Positions 18,216-26,436 of a stretch of 64,000 nucleotides of DNA are shown here, one piece after another; position 1 is the stretch's first letter, and the number at the start of each line of letters is the position of its first letter. The notes beneath the pieces are model-generated. The model was not told the origin of the DNA. It searched no databases and saw only the letters and a list, made by a program, of their open reading frames with translations. The position numbers and the translations under genes were made by a program. This DNA comes from Methylocystis silviterrae (GTDB lineage: Bacteria; Pseudomonadota; Alphaproteobacteria; Rhizobiales; Beijerinckiaceae): contig NZ_JABVWW010000011.1 in NCBI RefSeq assembly GCF_013350005.1, positions 34,661 to 98,660 on the forward strand. The letters are read 5' to 3'.

Positions 18216-18692
18216 TCAAGGTGCGAAGATTCTCACGACTTCGGCGCCGCCGTTCTGCGGCGCGAGGCGGCCACGGGCGCGCTTCTTGACCTTCGTCAAG
18301 GCAACTTCGCCATTAATGACCGCTTTCATATTGGGAGACGCCTTGAACGTAATGACTCGCCGCGCTTCGATCGGCACCGGCGCGCCGGTGCGCGGATTGC
18401 GGCCCGCGCGCTCGCGTTTCGTGCGCACGATGAACGAGCCGAAGTCGTGAAGCTTGAGCGACTCGCCGGACGCCAGAGTCGCCGCCATTTCCTCGATCAC
18501 CAGGTCGGTCAGGCGCTTGGCTTCGCGGCGGGACATGCCTTCAAGCCGGCGATGGATCGCCAGGGCAATGTCCTCGCGCGTGAGGGTGCCGCGCGCGCCG
18601 TCTTCATGCGATGCCGATTCATGTTCGACTTCGTCGCCATTGGCGCGCGCGACGAAGGGCTTCAGCATCTCTTTTGGATTCGCGATCGACAT
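18216..18692 (-). CDS. ihfA: IHF/HU-family DNA-bending protein with N-terminal extension (IhfA-like)
   Basis: A 158-residue protein, longer than the usual 95-110. The core begins LTREDIALAIHRRLEGMSRREAKRLTD and runs through SGESLKLHDFGSFIV and the beta-arm RNPRTGAPVPIEARRVITFKAS to MKAVIN. The proline in the arm intercalates DNA in this family. An N-terminal extension of about 40 acidic residues and a basic tail (KVKKRARGRL) flank it. The internal ATG at 18692 is preferred but the evidence is weak; an ATG six codons upstream is possible. The alpha-subunit assignment rests on the arm sequence. Such long variants are known in this order. Confidence 0.8.
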   Translation of the reverse strand: MSIANPKEMLKPFVARANGDEVEHESASHEDGARGTLTREDIALAIHRRLEGMSRREAKRLTDLVIEEMAATLASGESLKLHDFGSFIVRTKRERAGRNPRTGAPVPIEARRVITFKASPNMKAVINGEVALTKVKKRARGRLAPQNGGAEVVRIFAP

Positions 18693-18710
18693 CAGCGCTC
18701 TAATCCCCAT

Positions 18711-19259
18711 TTTTGGGCCGCAAGCGGGGTTTGCCTTTCCGCTTGGCCGAGGGATTGCGCTCCACTTGCGTCGGAACCTGATTGCTCAGAAGTGCGGCAG
18801 GCACATCGCCGATTGACTCTCTTTTCAATGCGCATCTCAGTCATCGACAAGAAGCCGCCGCACGTTCCAATTTGACGCAACTGGGCGCAATATCTTCGTT
18901 ATTCTGCAGATTGCGTGCTAACGCGCGGCGCTTGAGCCGCACCTTCGCGGGACGCCGCATGCACAGCGATTTCGTGGACAACTGGATGTTGACGCCGGCG
19001 CCGAGACGCAGAAAAGCGTTCCATCTTGAGACAGCGCAGGCAAGAAATGATCGGCCTGGACCAAAATGATACGCCTTGGCGCGGTGGCCTCAGACGTCAG
19101 CAGAACTCAGCAGCCCCACTGCAAAGCTGACTGTCGGATGAACGACGCGGCCATGTGCGGTTCAGCTAACGTGCGTCAGATTGTGCGTATTGGGCAGGCG
19201 AGCTTGACGAACTGTTCTCCCCGACGCCCGCTCTCCCCCAGTGACCGGAGCCACCAAGC
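18711..19259. other. 549-base intergenic region, no gene recognised
   Basis: No open frame with coding character or ribosome site, no tRNA, and no clear terminator were found. Composition is less GC-rich than the flanks. It must hold the promoter of the IHF-like gene (reading left) and that of the secreted protein at 19260 (reading right). Confidence 0.5.
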
Positions 19260-19595
19260 ATGTCGCGCCAGCCTTTCGTCCTCGCTGTCATCCTGGCGCT
19301 CGCAGCTTCCCCTGTCGTCGCGCAGGATCTGAGCGACGACTCCTCTGAAAGCCATGCTCCCTATCAAGGCGGAGGCTTTGGTCATGGCCGGGGTCAAAGC
19401 GAGAGCTTTGGTCATGGCTACGATCCCTATGATGACGGTCGCGAAGCCTGGTTTGCGCCGGAGCCTTATCGCGGCTCCTGGTCAGATCACGCCGACGCCT
19501 ATTACGGCTATGGAGAATGCCATTTCCTCCAGGAGCCGGTTCTTGGGCAGTGGGGCGAGATCGTCGACTATCGCCGGGTACGAGTTTGCGATTAG
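19260..19595 (+). CDS. Small secreted protein rich in Gly, His, Tyr and Asp
   Basis: A 111-residue protein with a clean Sec signal peptide (LAVILALAASPVVAQ, cleavage after residue 22). The mature part contains two copies of GGGFGHGRGQ/ESFGHGYD-like Gly-His stretches, then aromatic residues. Two cysteines (CHF, and one at the penultimate position, RVCD) could form a disulfide. The start ATG has GGAG upstream, and a strong terminator follows 64 bases after the stop, so it is a single-gene transcript. I do not recognise the family. Confidence 0.65.
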   Translation: MSRQPFVLAVILALAASPVVAQDLSDDSSESHAPYQGGGFGHGRGQSESFGHGYDPYDDGREAWFAPEPYRGSWSDHADAYYGYGECHFLQEPVLGQWGEIVDYRRVRVCD

Positions 19596-19659
19596 CCGAC
19601 GACCGCGCCACACGATCCGTCGCCGGCACCCCGCCCCTCTCGCGCGGCGACGGCGGAGA

Positions 19660-19689
19660 GCCTCCCGGAGAAATCCGGGAGGCTTCTTT
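19660..19689 (+). terminator. Rho-independent terminator
   Basis: Perfect ten-base stem GCCTCCCGGA / TCCGGGAGGC with a GAAA tetraloop, followed by TTCTTT. It ends the transcript of the secreted protein gene. Confidence 0.88.
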
Positions 19690-19725
19690 CGCAGAAGTCT
19701 CTCACTGATGAAGAGCTAAGGGTTG

Positions 19726-20112
19726 CTAGAGGGGGCGAAGGCCGAGCGCCTTGCCTTCCTTGTCGTCGCGCCGCCAAACGCCGTCAGCGCCCTTGTCAAA
19801 ATGCGCCTTATGGCCCTTGCGGGCGGTGAGCACGAGACGCCCCCGGTCGAGCCCCCAGCCGACCGGATCAAAAATCACCACGCCATTGTCCCGGCAGGCC
19901 GGCGCAAGCTGCGCCTTCAGGCCGGCGCGGCCGCGCGTGCGCGCGTCGAGCGTCAGCATGCAGCCCGTATCCTTGTCTCCCTCGCGAAGAATCGAGTAGC
20001 GGCCAGAGGCATCCGTCGAACCGGCGGCATATGCGAGCGGCGCCGAGACGCTCGCAGCGGCGACAAGGCAGAATCCCAACCATTGCAGTCGTCGCTCAGA
20101 AAATATCGCCAT
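19726..20112 (-). CDS. AprI/Inh-family metalloprotease inhibitor
   Basis: A 128-residue exported protein with signal peptide (WLGFCLVAAASVSAPLAYA). The mature part resembles the Inh beta-barrel: SGRYSILREGDKDTGCMLTLD, then a second cysteine in LAPACRDNGVVIFDPVGW (expected disulfide) and GRLVLTARKGHKAHFD. Known members inhibit serralysin-type zinc proteases in the periplasm. GGGAG lies nine bases before the ATG at 20112, which supports this start over the longer frame. No serralysin gene is visible in this window, so the target is open. Confidence 0.75.
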   Translation of the reverse strand: MAIFSERRLQWLGFCLVAAASVSAPLAYAAGSTDASGRYSILREGDKDTGCMLTLDARTRGRAGLKAQLAPACRDNGVVIFDPVGWGLDRGRLVLTARKGHKAHFDKGADGVWRRDDKEGKALGLRPL

Positions 20113-20286
20113 TTGCGCTATGCTCCCACCCTCGTGAAATTGCCTCACTTTGCCTTTTTCCCGGCCTGCGTCCAGCCGATTCGCACGCGCCCGCGTCAAA
20201 GTGCGGCAGGTCGTGGCTTTTGCGCGCCAGGCCGAGGCGCGCTATCAATTTGAGCGGCGCCGCGCGGCGACGAGGGAGTCAGTAGG

Positions 20287-21633
20287 ATGGACCCAGCGTC
20301 CCTGGCCTTGGCCGAAAGATCCGCGCCGCGCTACACGAGCTATCCCACGGCGCCGCATTTCTCCAAGTCGATCGGCGACGACGACGCGCGTGCGTGGCTC
20401 GCGAACCTCGATCCTTCCTCGTCGCTCTCGCTCTATTTCCACGTTCCGTTTTGCACCGCAATCTGCGCCTATTGCGGCTGCCACACGAAGGCGGTGCGCC
20501 AGGACGCTCCGCTTGAGGCTTATACGCGGACGCTCAAGCGCGAAATCGTGCTGACCGCGGAAGCGACGCGCGCGCGTCGCGTCGCCAGCATCCATTGGGG
20601 CGGCGGCACCCCGAGCATTCTCGGCCCTGCGCGTTTCAGTGCGATCGTTGCAGTTCTGCGCGATCATTTCGATCTTTCCGCCGAAACGGAACACGCGATC
20701 GAACTCGATCCGCGCATTCTTGACGCCGATCTCGTCGAGGCGCTTGCCGGCGCCGGAGTCACGCGGTCCTCGCTCGGCGTGCAGGACCTCAACGCGCACG
20801 TGCAGGAGGCGTCCGGCCGCATACAGCCCTATGAAACGGTGGCGCGCGCCGTGAAATTGCTGCGCGAGGCTGGGATTGCCGCGATCAATCTCGATCTGAT
20901 GTATGGCCTGCCCAAGCAGAGCGTCGAAGACGCCCAGCACACCGCCTCGCTTGCGGCGTCGCTCGCACCGCAGAGGCTCGCGGTCTTCGGCTATGCGCAT
21001 GTGCCCTGGTTCAAGTCGCACCAGAAGCTGATCGACGCCGCGGCGCTGCCGGGCGCCGGCGAGCGTCTGGCGCAGGCGGCGGCGGTGCGGGCGACCCTTG
21101 AAGGCGCGGGATTCGAGGCGATCGGACTCGATCATTTTGCGCGTCCCGAGGACCCGCTGGCGATCGCCGCGCGCGAAAGGCGCATGCGCCGCAATTTTCA
21201 AGGCTACACGATCGACGCCGCCGACGCGCTGCTGCCGTTTGGCGTTTCGTCCATCGGGCGTCTTCCGGAGGGCTATGTCGGAAACGCCACCGATCTCGCG
21301 GGATGGCGACGCGCGGTCGAGTCGGGGCGTTTTGCGACGACGCGCGGCGTCGCGTTCACGCGCGAGGATATCGCCCGCTCCGATCTGATCGAACGCCTCA
21401 TGTGCGATTTCGATGTTGACTACGGCGCGGTGGCTGCGCGTCATGGTTATGCGGAAGACGCCTTCGACGCTGCACAGGCCTCTCTCGACGCACTTGCGGA
21501 CGACGGCGTCATCGACGTACAGGGCCGACGACTCGCGGTCACCGAACGTGGAAAGCCCTTCGTTCGCCTTGTCGCAGCCGCCTTTGACGCCTACCTGCAG
21601 TCAGCGCCAGCCCGCCATTCCTCGGTGGTGTGA
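20287..21633 (+). CDS. hemN: Oxygen-independent coproporphyrinogen III oxidase (radical SAM)
   Basis: A 448-residue enzyme that decarboxylates coproporphyrinogen III to protoporphyrinogen IX under low oxygen. It starts with the HemN-specific PRYTSYPTAPHFS. The radical SAM cluster motif is YFHVPFCTAICAYCGCHT (CxxxCxxC plus the extra cysteine), and HWGGGTPSIL and GLPKQSVEDA follow. Length matches true HemN rather than the shorter HemW. A small membrane protein gene follows after 24 bases and may be co-transcribed. I could not find a convincing FNR box upstream. Confidence 0.95.
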   Translation: MDPASLALAERSAPRYTSYPTAPHFSKSIGDDDARAWLANLDPSSSLSLYFHVPFCTAICAYCGCHTKAVRQDAPLEAYTRTLKREIVLTAEATRARRVASIHWGGGTPSILGPARFSAIVAVLRDHFDLSAETEHAIELDPRILDADLVEALAGAGVTRSSLGVQDLNAHVQEASGRIQPYETVARAVKLLREAGIAAINLDLMYGLPKQSVEDAQHTASLAASLAPQRLAVFGYAHVPWFKSHQKLIDAAALPGAGERLAQAAAVRATLEGAGFEAIGLDHFARPEDPLAIAARERRMRRNFQGYTIDAADALLPFGVSSIGRLPEGYVGNATDLAGWRRAVESGRFATTRGVAFTREDIARSDLIERLMCDFDVDYGAVAARHGYAEDAFDAAQASLDALADDGVIDVQGRRLAVTERGKPFVRLVAAAFDAYLQSAPARHSSVV

Positions 21634-21657
21634 AGGCGATTCGGCAAGGAGGCGTTC

Positions 21658-22047
21658 ATGACGCCGCTTACGCTTTTTCTCGCAAAGCTGATCGGGGCTT
21701 ATGCTCTGATCATGTCCGCCTGGATGCTCGTGCGCAAGGACGTGGCGCTGCAGATGATCGAGAGCGTTTCACGCGAGCCCGTCGCCATCGCCTTCGTCGG
21801 CATGATACGCCTCGCGATCGGTCTCGCCATCGTGATCGGCCACGACATTTGGAGCGACATGGTCGCGGCGCTCGTCTCGCTTGTCGGCTGGATTACGCTG
21901 ATCAGCGGTTTCCTGACGCTCTTTCTGCCGCCGCAGACGGTGCGCGACATTTTCGCCCGAATGGCATATGAAAAGCGCTATCCCGTGTTTGCGCTCGTGT
22001 CCTTCGCGCTCGGCGGCGCGCTGTTGATCGCGGGCTTCAGCGCCTGA
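21658..22047 (+). CDS. Small integral membrane protein of unknown function
   Basis: A 129-residue protein with four hydrophobic segments (about residues 5-25, 42-60, 66-90 and 107-127). The charged loop between helices three and four reads FARMAYEKRYP. It lies 24 bases after hemN, with GGAGG just upstream of its ATG, so it is probably read from the same transcript. No family is recognised. It belongs to a general class of four-helix inner-membrane proteins. Confidence 0.7.
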   Translation: MTPLTLFLAKLIGAYALIMSAWMLVRKDVALQMIESVSREPVAIAFVGMIRLAIGLAIVIGHDIWSDMVAALVSLVGWITLISGFLTLFLPPQTVRDIFARMAYEKRYPVFALVSFALGGALLIAGFSA

Positions 22048-22118
22048 CAAGAGTGATAATGGCGCTTGTTCGCCGGCGTCGCCTCCGCCATCGTGACGCC
22101 TGGATTCGACACGTAGCC

Positions 22119-23213
22119 ATGCCCATCTGGACGCCCGAACAGGATCAAGCGCTGACCGCCGTCGCGCGCTGGCTTGAAACGCCTGGCGCGCGGCAGGTGT
22201 TTCGGCTGTTCGGATACGCCGGAACGGGCAAATCGACGCTCGCGCGTCATCTCGCCGAACATGTCGACGGCGATGTCGCCTTCGCGGCCTTCACCGGCAA
22301 GGCGGCGCTCGTCATGCGCTCCAAGGGCTGCAAGGACGCGCGCACGATTCATAGCCTCATCTATCGCGCGACCGACACTGAGACCGAAGAGCCGTCCTTC
22401 GTTCTCAACGACGACAGCGCCGCGGCGCATGCGAAACTCATCGTGGTCGATGAATGCTCGATGGTCGACGAGGAGCTCGGCCGCGATCTTCTGTCCTTCG
22501 GCAAGAAGGTGCTGGTGCTCGGCGATCCGGCGCAATTGCCGCCGGTGAAAGGCGGCGGCTTCTTCACCGACGCCGAACCTGACGTGATGCTGAAAGAAGT
22601 GCATCGGCAGGCGGCGGACAATCCGATCATCCGCCTGTCAATGGCGATCCGCGCAGGCGAGGGCGTCGAACGCGGCGTCTTCGGCGATACGCGCGTCATC
22701 AGCCGTGACGCGCTCGATCCCGCGCTCGTGACCGGCGCCGATCAGGTGCTCGTCGGCCTGAACAAAACGCGGCGCGCCTATAATGGACGCCTTCGCCAGC
22801 TGCGCGGCTTTACGGGCGAGTTGCCGCAGTCCGGCGAAAAGCTCGTCTGCTTGCGCAACAATCGCAAGAAGGGACTTCTGAACGGCGCGCTGTTCACGGT
22901 AAAGAGCGCCGGAGCCCTGCGCCGCGGCAAGGTGAGAATGCTAGTGACGCCGGAAGATGGCGAAGCCGCCAAATTTCAGCGCGTGGCGGTCGTTCCGCAA
23001 CTGTTCGGCGCGGAAAGCGACATTCCTTATGCGCTTCGCAAGGACTCGGACGAGTTCGATTTCGGTTATGCGCTCACCGTCCACAAGGCGCAGGGGTCGC
23101 AATGGGACGACGTGACGCTTTTCGATGAGTCCTTCGCCTTCCGCGAACATCGGGCGCGGTGGCTCTACACGGGCGTGACGCGCGCCGCGAAGAGACTGAC
23201 GCTCGTCATGTGA
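22119..23213 (+). CDS. RecD/Dda-like superfamily 1 DNA helicase
   Basis: A 364-residue single-subunit helicase without a nuclease domain. Motif I is LFGYAGTGKSTLA near residues 34-44. The TFTGKAA-type motif reads FAAFTGKAALVMRSKG. Motif II is LIVVDECSMVD and motif III is LVLGDPAQLPPV. Motif V/VI near the C terminus is ALTVHKAQGSQWDDV, then YTGVTRA. This matches short RecD2/Dda-type proteins involved in replication or repair at single-stranded ends. The ATG at 22119 is preferred; the longer frame adds 22 non-conserved residues. Its 3' end faces a double-hairpin repeat. Confidence 0.88.
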   Translation: MPIWTPEQDQALTAVARWLETPGARQVFRLFGYAGTGKSTLARHLAEHVDGDVAFAAFTGKAALVMRSKGCKDARTIHSLIYRATDTETEEPSFVLNDDSAAAHAKLIVVDECSMVDEELGRDLLSFGKKVLVLGDPAQLPPVKGGGFFTDAEPDVMLKEVHRQAADNPIIRLSMAIRAGEGVERGVFGDTRVISRDALDPALVTGADQVLVGLNKTRRAYNGRLRQLRGFTGELPQSGEKLVCLRNNRKKGLLNGALFTVKSAGALRRGKVRMLVTPEDGEAAKFQRVAVVPQLFGAESDIPYALRKDSDEFDFGYALTVHKAQGSQWDDVTLFDESFAFREHRARWLYTGVTRAAKRLTLVM

Positions 23214-23217
23214 CGCT

Positions 23218-23333
23218 TAGAGCAGGTTCCGAAAAAGTTGACAGACTTTTTCGATGAGAACCTGCTCCACCATTTTGATTTTGAGCGATTCCTTATCGAT
23301 CACATGATTCCATGTGATCGATAAGCGCTCTAG
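23218..23333. repeat. Double-hairpin dispersed repeat, copy 1
   Basis: Two adjacent hairpins. The first pairs GAGCAGGTTC and AAAAAGT with ACTTTTT and GAACCTGCTC. The second pairs GAGC, GATCACATG with CATGTGATC, GCTC, preceded by CCATTTTGATTTTGAGCG. A near-identical copy lies at 46770-46880. Both copies sit between convergently transcribed genes, just after a plus-strand stop codon, which suits a bidirectional terminator-like role. Confidence 0.85.
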
Positions 23334-23377
23334 AACGAGGCCCGCTGTCGTCATGGCCGTTGCAGCGAAGCTGGGAT

Positions 23378-24568
23378 TTATTTTCCCCAGGCGTCGATGG
23401 CGTCAGCGAAGACGCGCTCGCCAGAGGGGCCTTTTTCCATGTTGATCGTCGCCGCGCGGCCGTCGGTGAGCTGCATCGGCAGGTCGATCGCCGCGAGCGA
23501 CCGCAACAGGAGAATGTTGCGCGCCTCATGGTCGCCGCGCATCAGGCCGATGAGGAAATTGTTCTCGGTGATGGGCACGGGAATGCCGGCGACTTTTTCT
23601 CCCGACTGTGCATCGGAGCGGCGCATCTGGATGGGGCCGATGGCCTTGACGCCGCCGATGGGACTGCCCGGCGCCACCGTGAACGACACGTTGATGGTGT
23701 GCGAGGCCGAAAGGGTGGCGTCGGTGTTCTTGCGAAACAGCAGAGTCATCTTCAGCTTCGCGTCGGGGACGTCGATGTCGCCGCGGATGGCCGATCCGAC
23801 GGGTTCGCCGGGCCCACCGACGTTCTCAAGGCGCCAGACGGCGGAGCCATTGTAGATTTTATCGACTTTTGTGGGCTCGGCGAGCGAGCCGACCCACATC
23901 TCCGCCTTTTGCGCCACCGGCACGGCGGGGCTGCGCGGCGTCGGCGCTTTGACCGGCTCCCTTTCGCGTCCGACGCGATCGTTGATCTTGCCGCTTTCTG
24001 GTTCGCTGGAGGGCGACTCCTCCGGTTTCAGCTTAGCCAAATCCTCGGGCTGCTCGCGAAGCTGCCAGGCGAGCGTTCCGACGACCGCCACGAGCGCCAC
24101 GACGACGCCGGCGACGGAAAGAATGAGACGCTTCGAACGCTGCGGCCTCGGCGCCGGCGGCAGCGGCGCTGGCGGCCTCTGTGATTCGCGCAGCGGAACA
24201 TCGTCTTCGCCCGCGATGGAGGAGTGAGGCGCATCGCGCCTAGTCGATTCTGCGCCATCACTCGGCGCGCGCTCGAGGGGTTTGGCCGTGCTGATCGGAT
24301 GTGGCTTGCGCTGCGGCGCAGACATCCCATCGCGAGCCCGTGTCGCTTGCGCGTCGTTTGCAGCGCGCTCTGTTTCGACTTGCTGGATCGCGTCTTCGAG
24401 CGCGCGGCCTTCGGCGGCGATGTCGGCGTCCGCGACCGGCGGCTGGATGCCGCGCAACTGATTGAACAACGCCTTGCGGGCGCGTTCATAGACCGCTTGG
24501 CGCGTGTCCGGCGTGGACTGCGGCAGAGCGGCGACCGCTCTCGCGATCAGAGAATGGTAGTCTGCCAT
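23378..24568 (-). CDS. Conserved single-span membrane protein, function unknown
   Basis: A 396-residue protein. The N-terminal 70 residues form a helical region (YERARKALFNQLRGIQPP, then EGRALEDAIQQVE). A proline- and charge-rich linker follows. A single membrane segment lies near residues 148-168 (LILSVAGVVVALVAVVGTLAW). The C-terminal 180 residues are a predicted periplasmic domain containing AVWRLENVGGPGEP, VPDAKLKMTLLFRKN and SASHTINVSFTV. I recall this architecture as a conserved but uncharacterised Rhizobiales family. The periplasmic domain has no catalytic motif I can name. Confidence 0.7.
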   Translation of the reverse strand: MADYHSLIARAVAALPQSTPDTRQAVYERARKALFNQLRGIQPPVADADIAAEGRALEDAIQQVETERAANDAQATRARDGMSAPQRKPHPISTAKPLERAPSDGAESTRRDAPHSSIAGEDDVPLRESQRPPAPLPPAPRPQRSKRLILSVAGVVVALVAVVGTLAWQLREQPEDLAKLKPEESPSSEPESGKINDRVGREREPVKAPTPRSPAVPVAQKAEMWVGSLAEPTKVDKIYNGSAVWRLENVGGPGEPVGSAIRGDIDVPDAKLKMTLLFRKNTDATLSASHTINVSFTVAPGSPIGGVKAIGPIQMRRSDAQSGEKVAGIPVPITENNFLIGLMRGDHEARNILLLRSLAAIDLPMQLTDGRAATINMEKGPSGERVFADAIDAWGK

Positions 24569-24725
24569 GTTCGGTTAAGAGCACTTCCGGCTTTTGGCGT
24601 CAATCCTGACGCCGCCGGAGTCCAAGAAAACTCGGGGATTTCCCGGCGTCCGCGCGTCATGATCGCATATGCGCCTCAGTTCACTCGAAGTGTCGCCAAA
24701 TGGAGATCACGCACTCCCTGGCGCA

Positions 24726-25058
24726 ATGATCGCTTCAGCGCTCATTCTTGCTTCGTTCGCTTGCTTCATGCGCGCGCCTGCACACGCTGTGAGCATGGAT
24801 AAGACCTCGAGCATGAAGGATTCTTGCGACTCGACGCTCATTCAGATGGCGGCGATTTGCCGGAATGCCTCGCGCGAAAATTATTGCGACGCGCTCGCGT
24901 CTATTGGCGCGGCCTCTTCCCGGGAAGGCTGCGCGTTAAACTTCGCCAAGCGGCGGTTTGGGGCGCGCCATCAGACGCGCGGGCGGCGGCGCGGCGATCA
25001 ACCAGTAAATCGCCCCCGCCAGAGCGCCGGTCAGAAAAAACAACAGCGCGATTCTTAA
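24726..25058 (+). CDS. Possible small exported cysteine-containing protein
   Basis: An open frame whose first 21 residues look like a signal peptide with an AxA site (MIASALILASFACFMRAPAHA), followed by about 50 residues with four cysteines (SCDST, AICRN, NYCDA, EGCALN). The last 40 codons run antisense through the 3' end of the convergent membrane protein gene, and no good ribosome site is seen. It may be real but shorter, or chance. The rest of the 367-base gap at 24569-24935 holds nothing else recognised. Confidence 0.25.
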   Translation: MIASALILASFACFMRAPAHAVSMDKTSSMKDSCDSTLIQMAAICRNASRENYCDALASIGAASSREGCALNFAKRRFGARHQTRGRRRGDQPVNRPRQSAGQKKQQRDS

Positions 25059-25448
25059 TTCGAGCGGGCTCGCTTCGCGGGCGCGATCAAGTCCCATTGC
25101 GGCGCGGGCGATCCACGGCGACGCGCCGGCGAGCGTCGCGCTCGCTCCCGAATACCAGAGGAGCGAGCGTGCGCCGGCGATCTCGCCGATCAGCGCCGCG
25201 ACCGCGAGGGGCGCGACGCAGGTGGCGATGATGATCGCCCAAACGATGAATCCGAATGTCGCCAGAGGATCGCTCCATCCGCCGGCGCGCACATCTTCTT
25301 CGACGAAGGCGAATAGGCCGGACGTCGCGGCGACAAACCCCGCTTCCCGCGTCGTCGGATCAAGGAGCGCCGAGACGATGAGAAAAATGGTCCCGACGCC
25401 CACGGCGAGGACGAAGCCGAAAGCCATGACCACGATCCGGCGCATCAT
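24936..25448 (-). CDS. Integral membrane protein, conserved hypothetical
   Basis: A 170-residue protein with four hydrophobic segments (about residues 5-27, 61-87, 95-113 and 132-152). The N-terminal loop contains REAGFVAATSGLFAFVEEDV. The tail is proline- and arginine-rich and cytoplasmic by the positive-inside rule. It starts 27 bases after the stop of the upstream HNH endonuclease gene on the same strand and is probably co-transcribed with it. The combination is familiar from Rhizobiales genomes but has no function I can name. Confidence 0.7.
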   Translation of the reverse strand: MMRRIVVMAFGFVLAVGVGTIFLIVSALLDPTTREAGFVAATSGLFAFVEEDVRAGGWSDPLATFGFIVWAIIIATCVAPLAVAALIGEIAGARSLLWYSGASATLAGASPWIARAAMGLDRAREASPLELRIALLFFLTGALAGAIYWLIAAPPPARLMARPKPPLGEV

Positions 25449-25475
25449 TGGAGCTGTCTTTCCTGGCGCGCCAAG

Positions 25476-26048
25476 TTATGGTTCGAGCACCGAATCCCAG
25501 TAGAGATAGTCCATCCAGCTTTCGTGCAGGTAATTGGGCGGAAACAGCCGGCCGTTGCGATGCAGGTCGGTGACGCTCGGCTGAAAGGGCGCCTGCGCCG
25601 GCGACATATGCGCCTCCCTCGGCAGGCGGTCGCCCTTGCGCAGATTGCAGGGCGAACACGCCGCGACGACGTTTTCCCACGTCGTCGCGCCTCCTTTCGA
25701 TCGAGGAATGACGTGATCGAACGTCAGTTCCTCATGTTCTCCGCAATATTGGCAGGTGAAGCGATCGCGCAGGAACACGTTGAACCGCGTGAACGCCGGC
25801 TGACGGGTCGGCCGCACATACTCCTTGAGCGACACGACCGACGGCAGACGCATCTCGAAGCTCGGGCTTTTGACGGTCTTGTCGTATTCCGAGACGATAT
25901 TCACGCGATCAAGAAAGACCGCCTTGATTGCGTCCTGCCACCCCCACAGCGAGAGCGGATAGTAGCTCAGCGGCCTGTAGTCGGCGTTGAGCACGAGCGC
26001 GGGGCACGCCTGCGGCGACACGGTCTGTTGACGAAAATGTGCAGTCAC
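25476..26048 (-). CDS. HNH endonuclease-domain protein
   Basis: A 190-residue protein. The first 80 residues are a conserved lead-in (ALVLNADYRPLSYYPLSLWGWQDA, then FLDRVNIVSEYD). The HNH nuclease fold follows, with RDRFTCQYCGEHEELTFDHVIPRSKGG and CSPCNLRKGDRLP, giving two CxxC zinc knuckles and the catalytic DHVIP. The GTG at 26048 has GAGGAAG six bases upstream and is favoured over an earlier in-frame start. Members are widespread in alphaproteobacteria outside phages. The physiological DNA substrate is unknown. Confidence 0.88.
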   Translation of the reverse strand: MTAHFRQQTVSPQACPALVLNADYRPLSYYPLSLWGWQDAIKAVFLDRVNIVSEYDKTVKSPSFEMRLPSVVSLKEYVRPTRQPAFTRFNVFLRDRFTCQYCGEHEELTFDHVIPRSKGGATTWENVVAACSPCNLRKGDRLPREAHMSPAQAPFQPSVTDLHRNGRLFPPNYLHESWMDYLYWDSVLEP

Positions 26049-26436
26049 CCTGCTTCCTCTCGGATTGAGGAGGGGCCTGACGGACCGCGCCAAGGTCCAG
26101 CCCTTTGCGATGGCGCATATTTTACAGTCACGACGACAGGCTTGTGAAGGCCCGCGCCGAGACTTCCGCCGCGGAAGAGGGCTTCGCCTTCAGAAGGCGA
26201 TAAACGCTGGTGAAACAGTAAGCTGCAAGAAGCGGCTTGGATCTAAAAAGTAATCGGTATGTCTTTGTTTCGACGACTTCTATGCAGAACTGTCGCCGCT
26301 CGCCTATTCGCCGCTCGTCCTTGGCTGCCAGATCGGGGCGACCGCCGTCGAAAACCGCGAATTATTCGTCCCAAGGCCAGCGCGCGCCCAAGCGTGGCCC
26401 TTGCTCACGGTCGACGGCCTGTTGCCTACTGCTGGA
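26049..26436. other. 388-base intergenic region, no gene recognised
   Basis: This gap separates the divergent HNH endonuclease gene and sbcD. A short inverted stretch (GGCTTCGCCTTC...GAAGGCG) is visible near 26175-26200. No coding frame with a ribosome site, no tRNA and no strong terminator was found. It should contain both promoters. Confidence 0.5.

Noticed and set aside
25476..26048. HNH endonuclease as part of a phage or defence island
   Set aside because: Its lead-in domain matches the chromosomal alphaproteobacterial family, and neighbours are not defence or phage genes.
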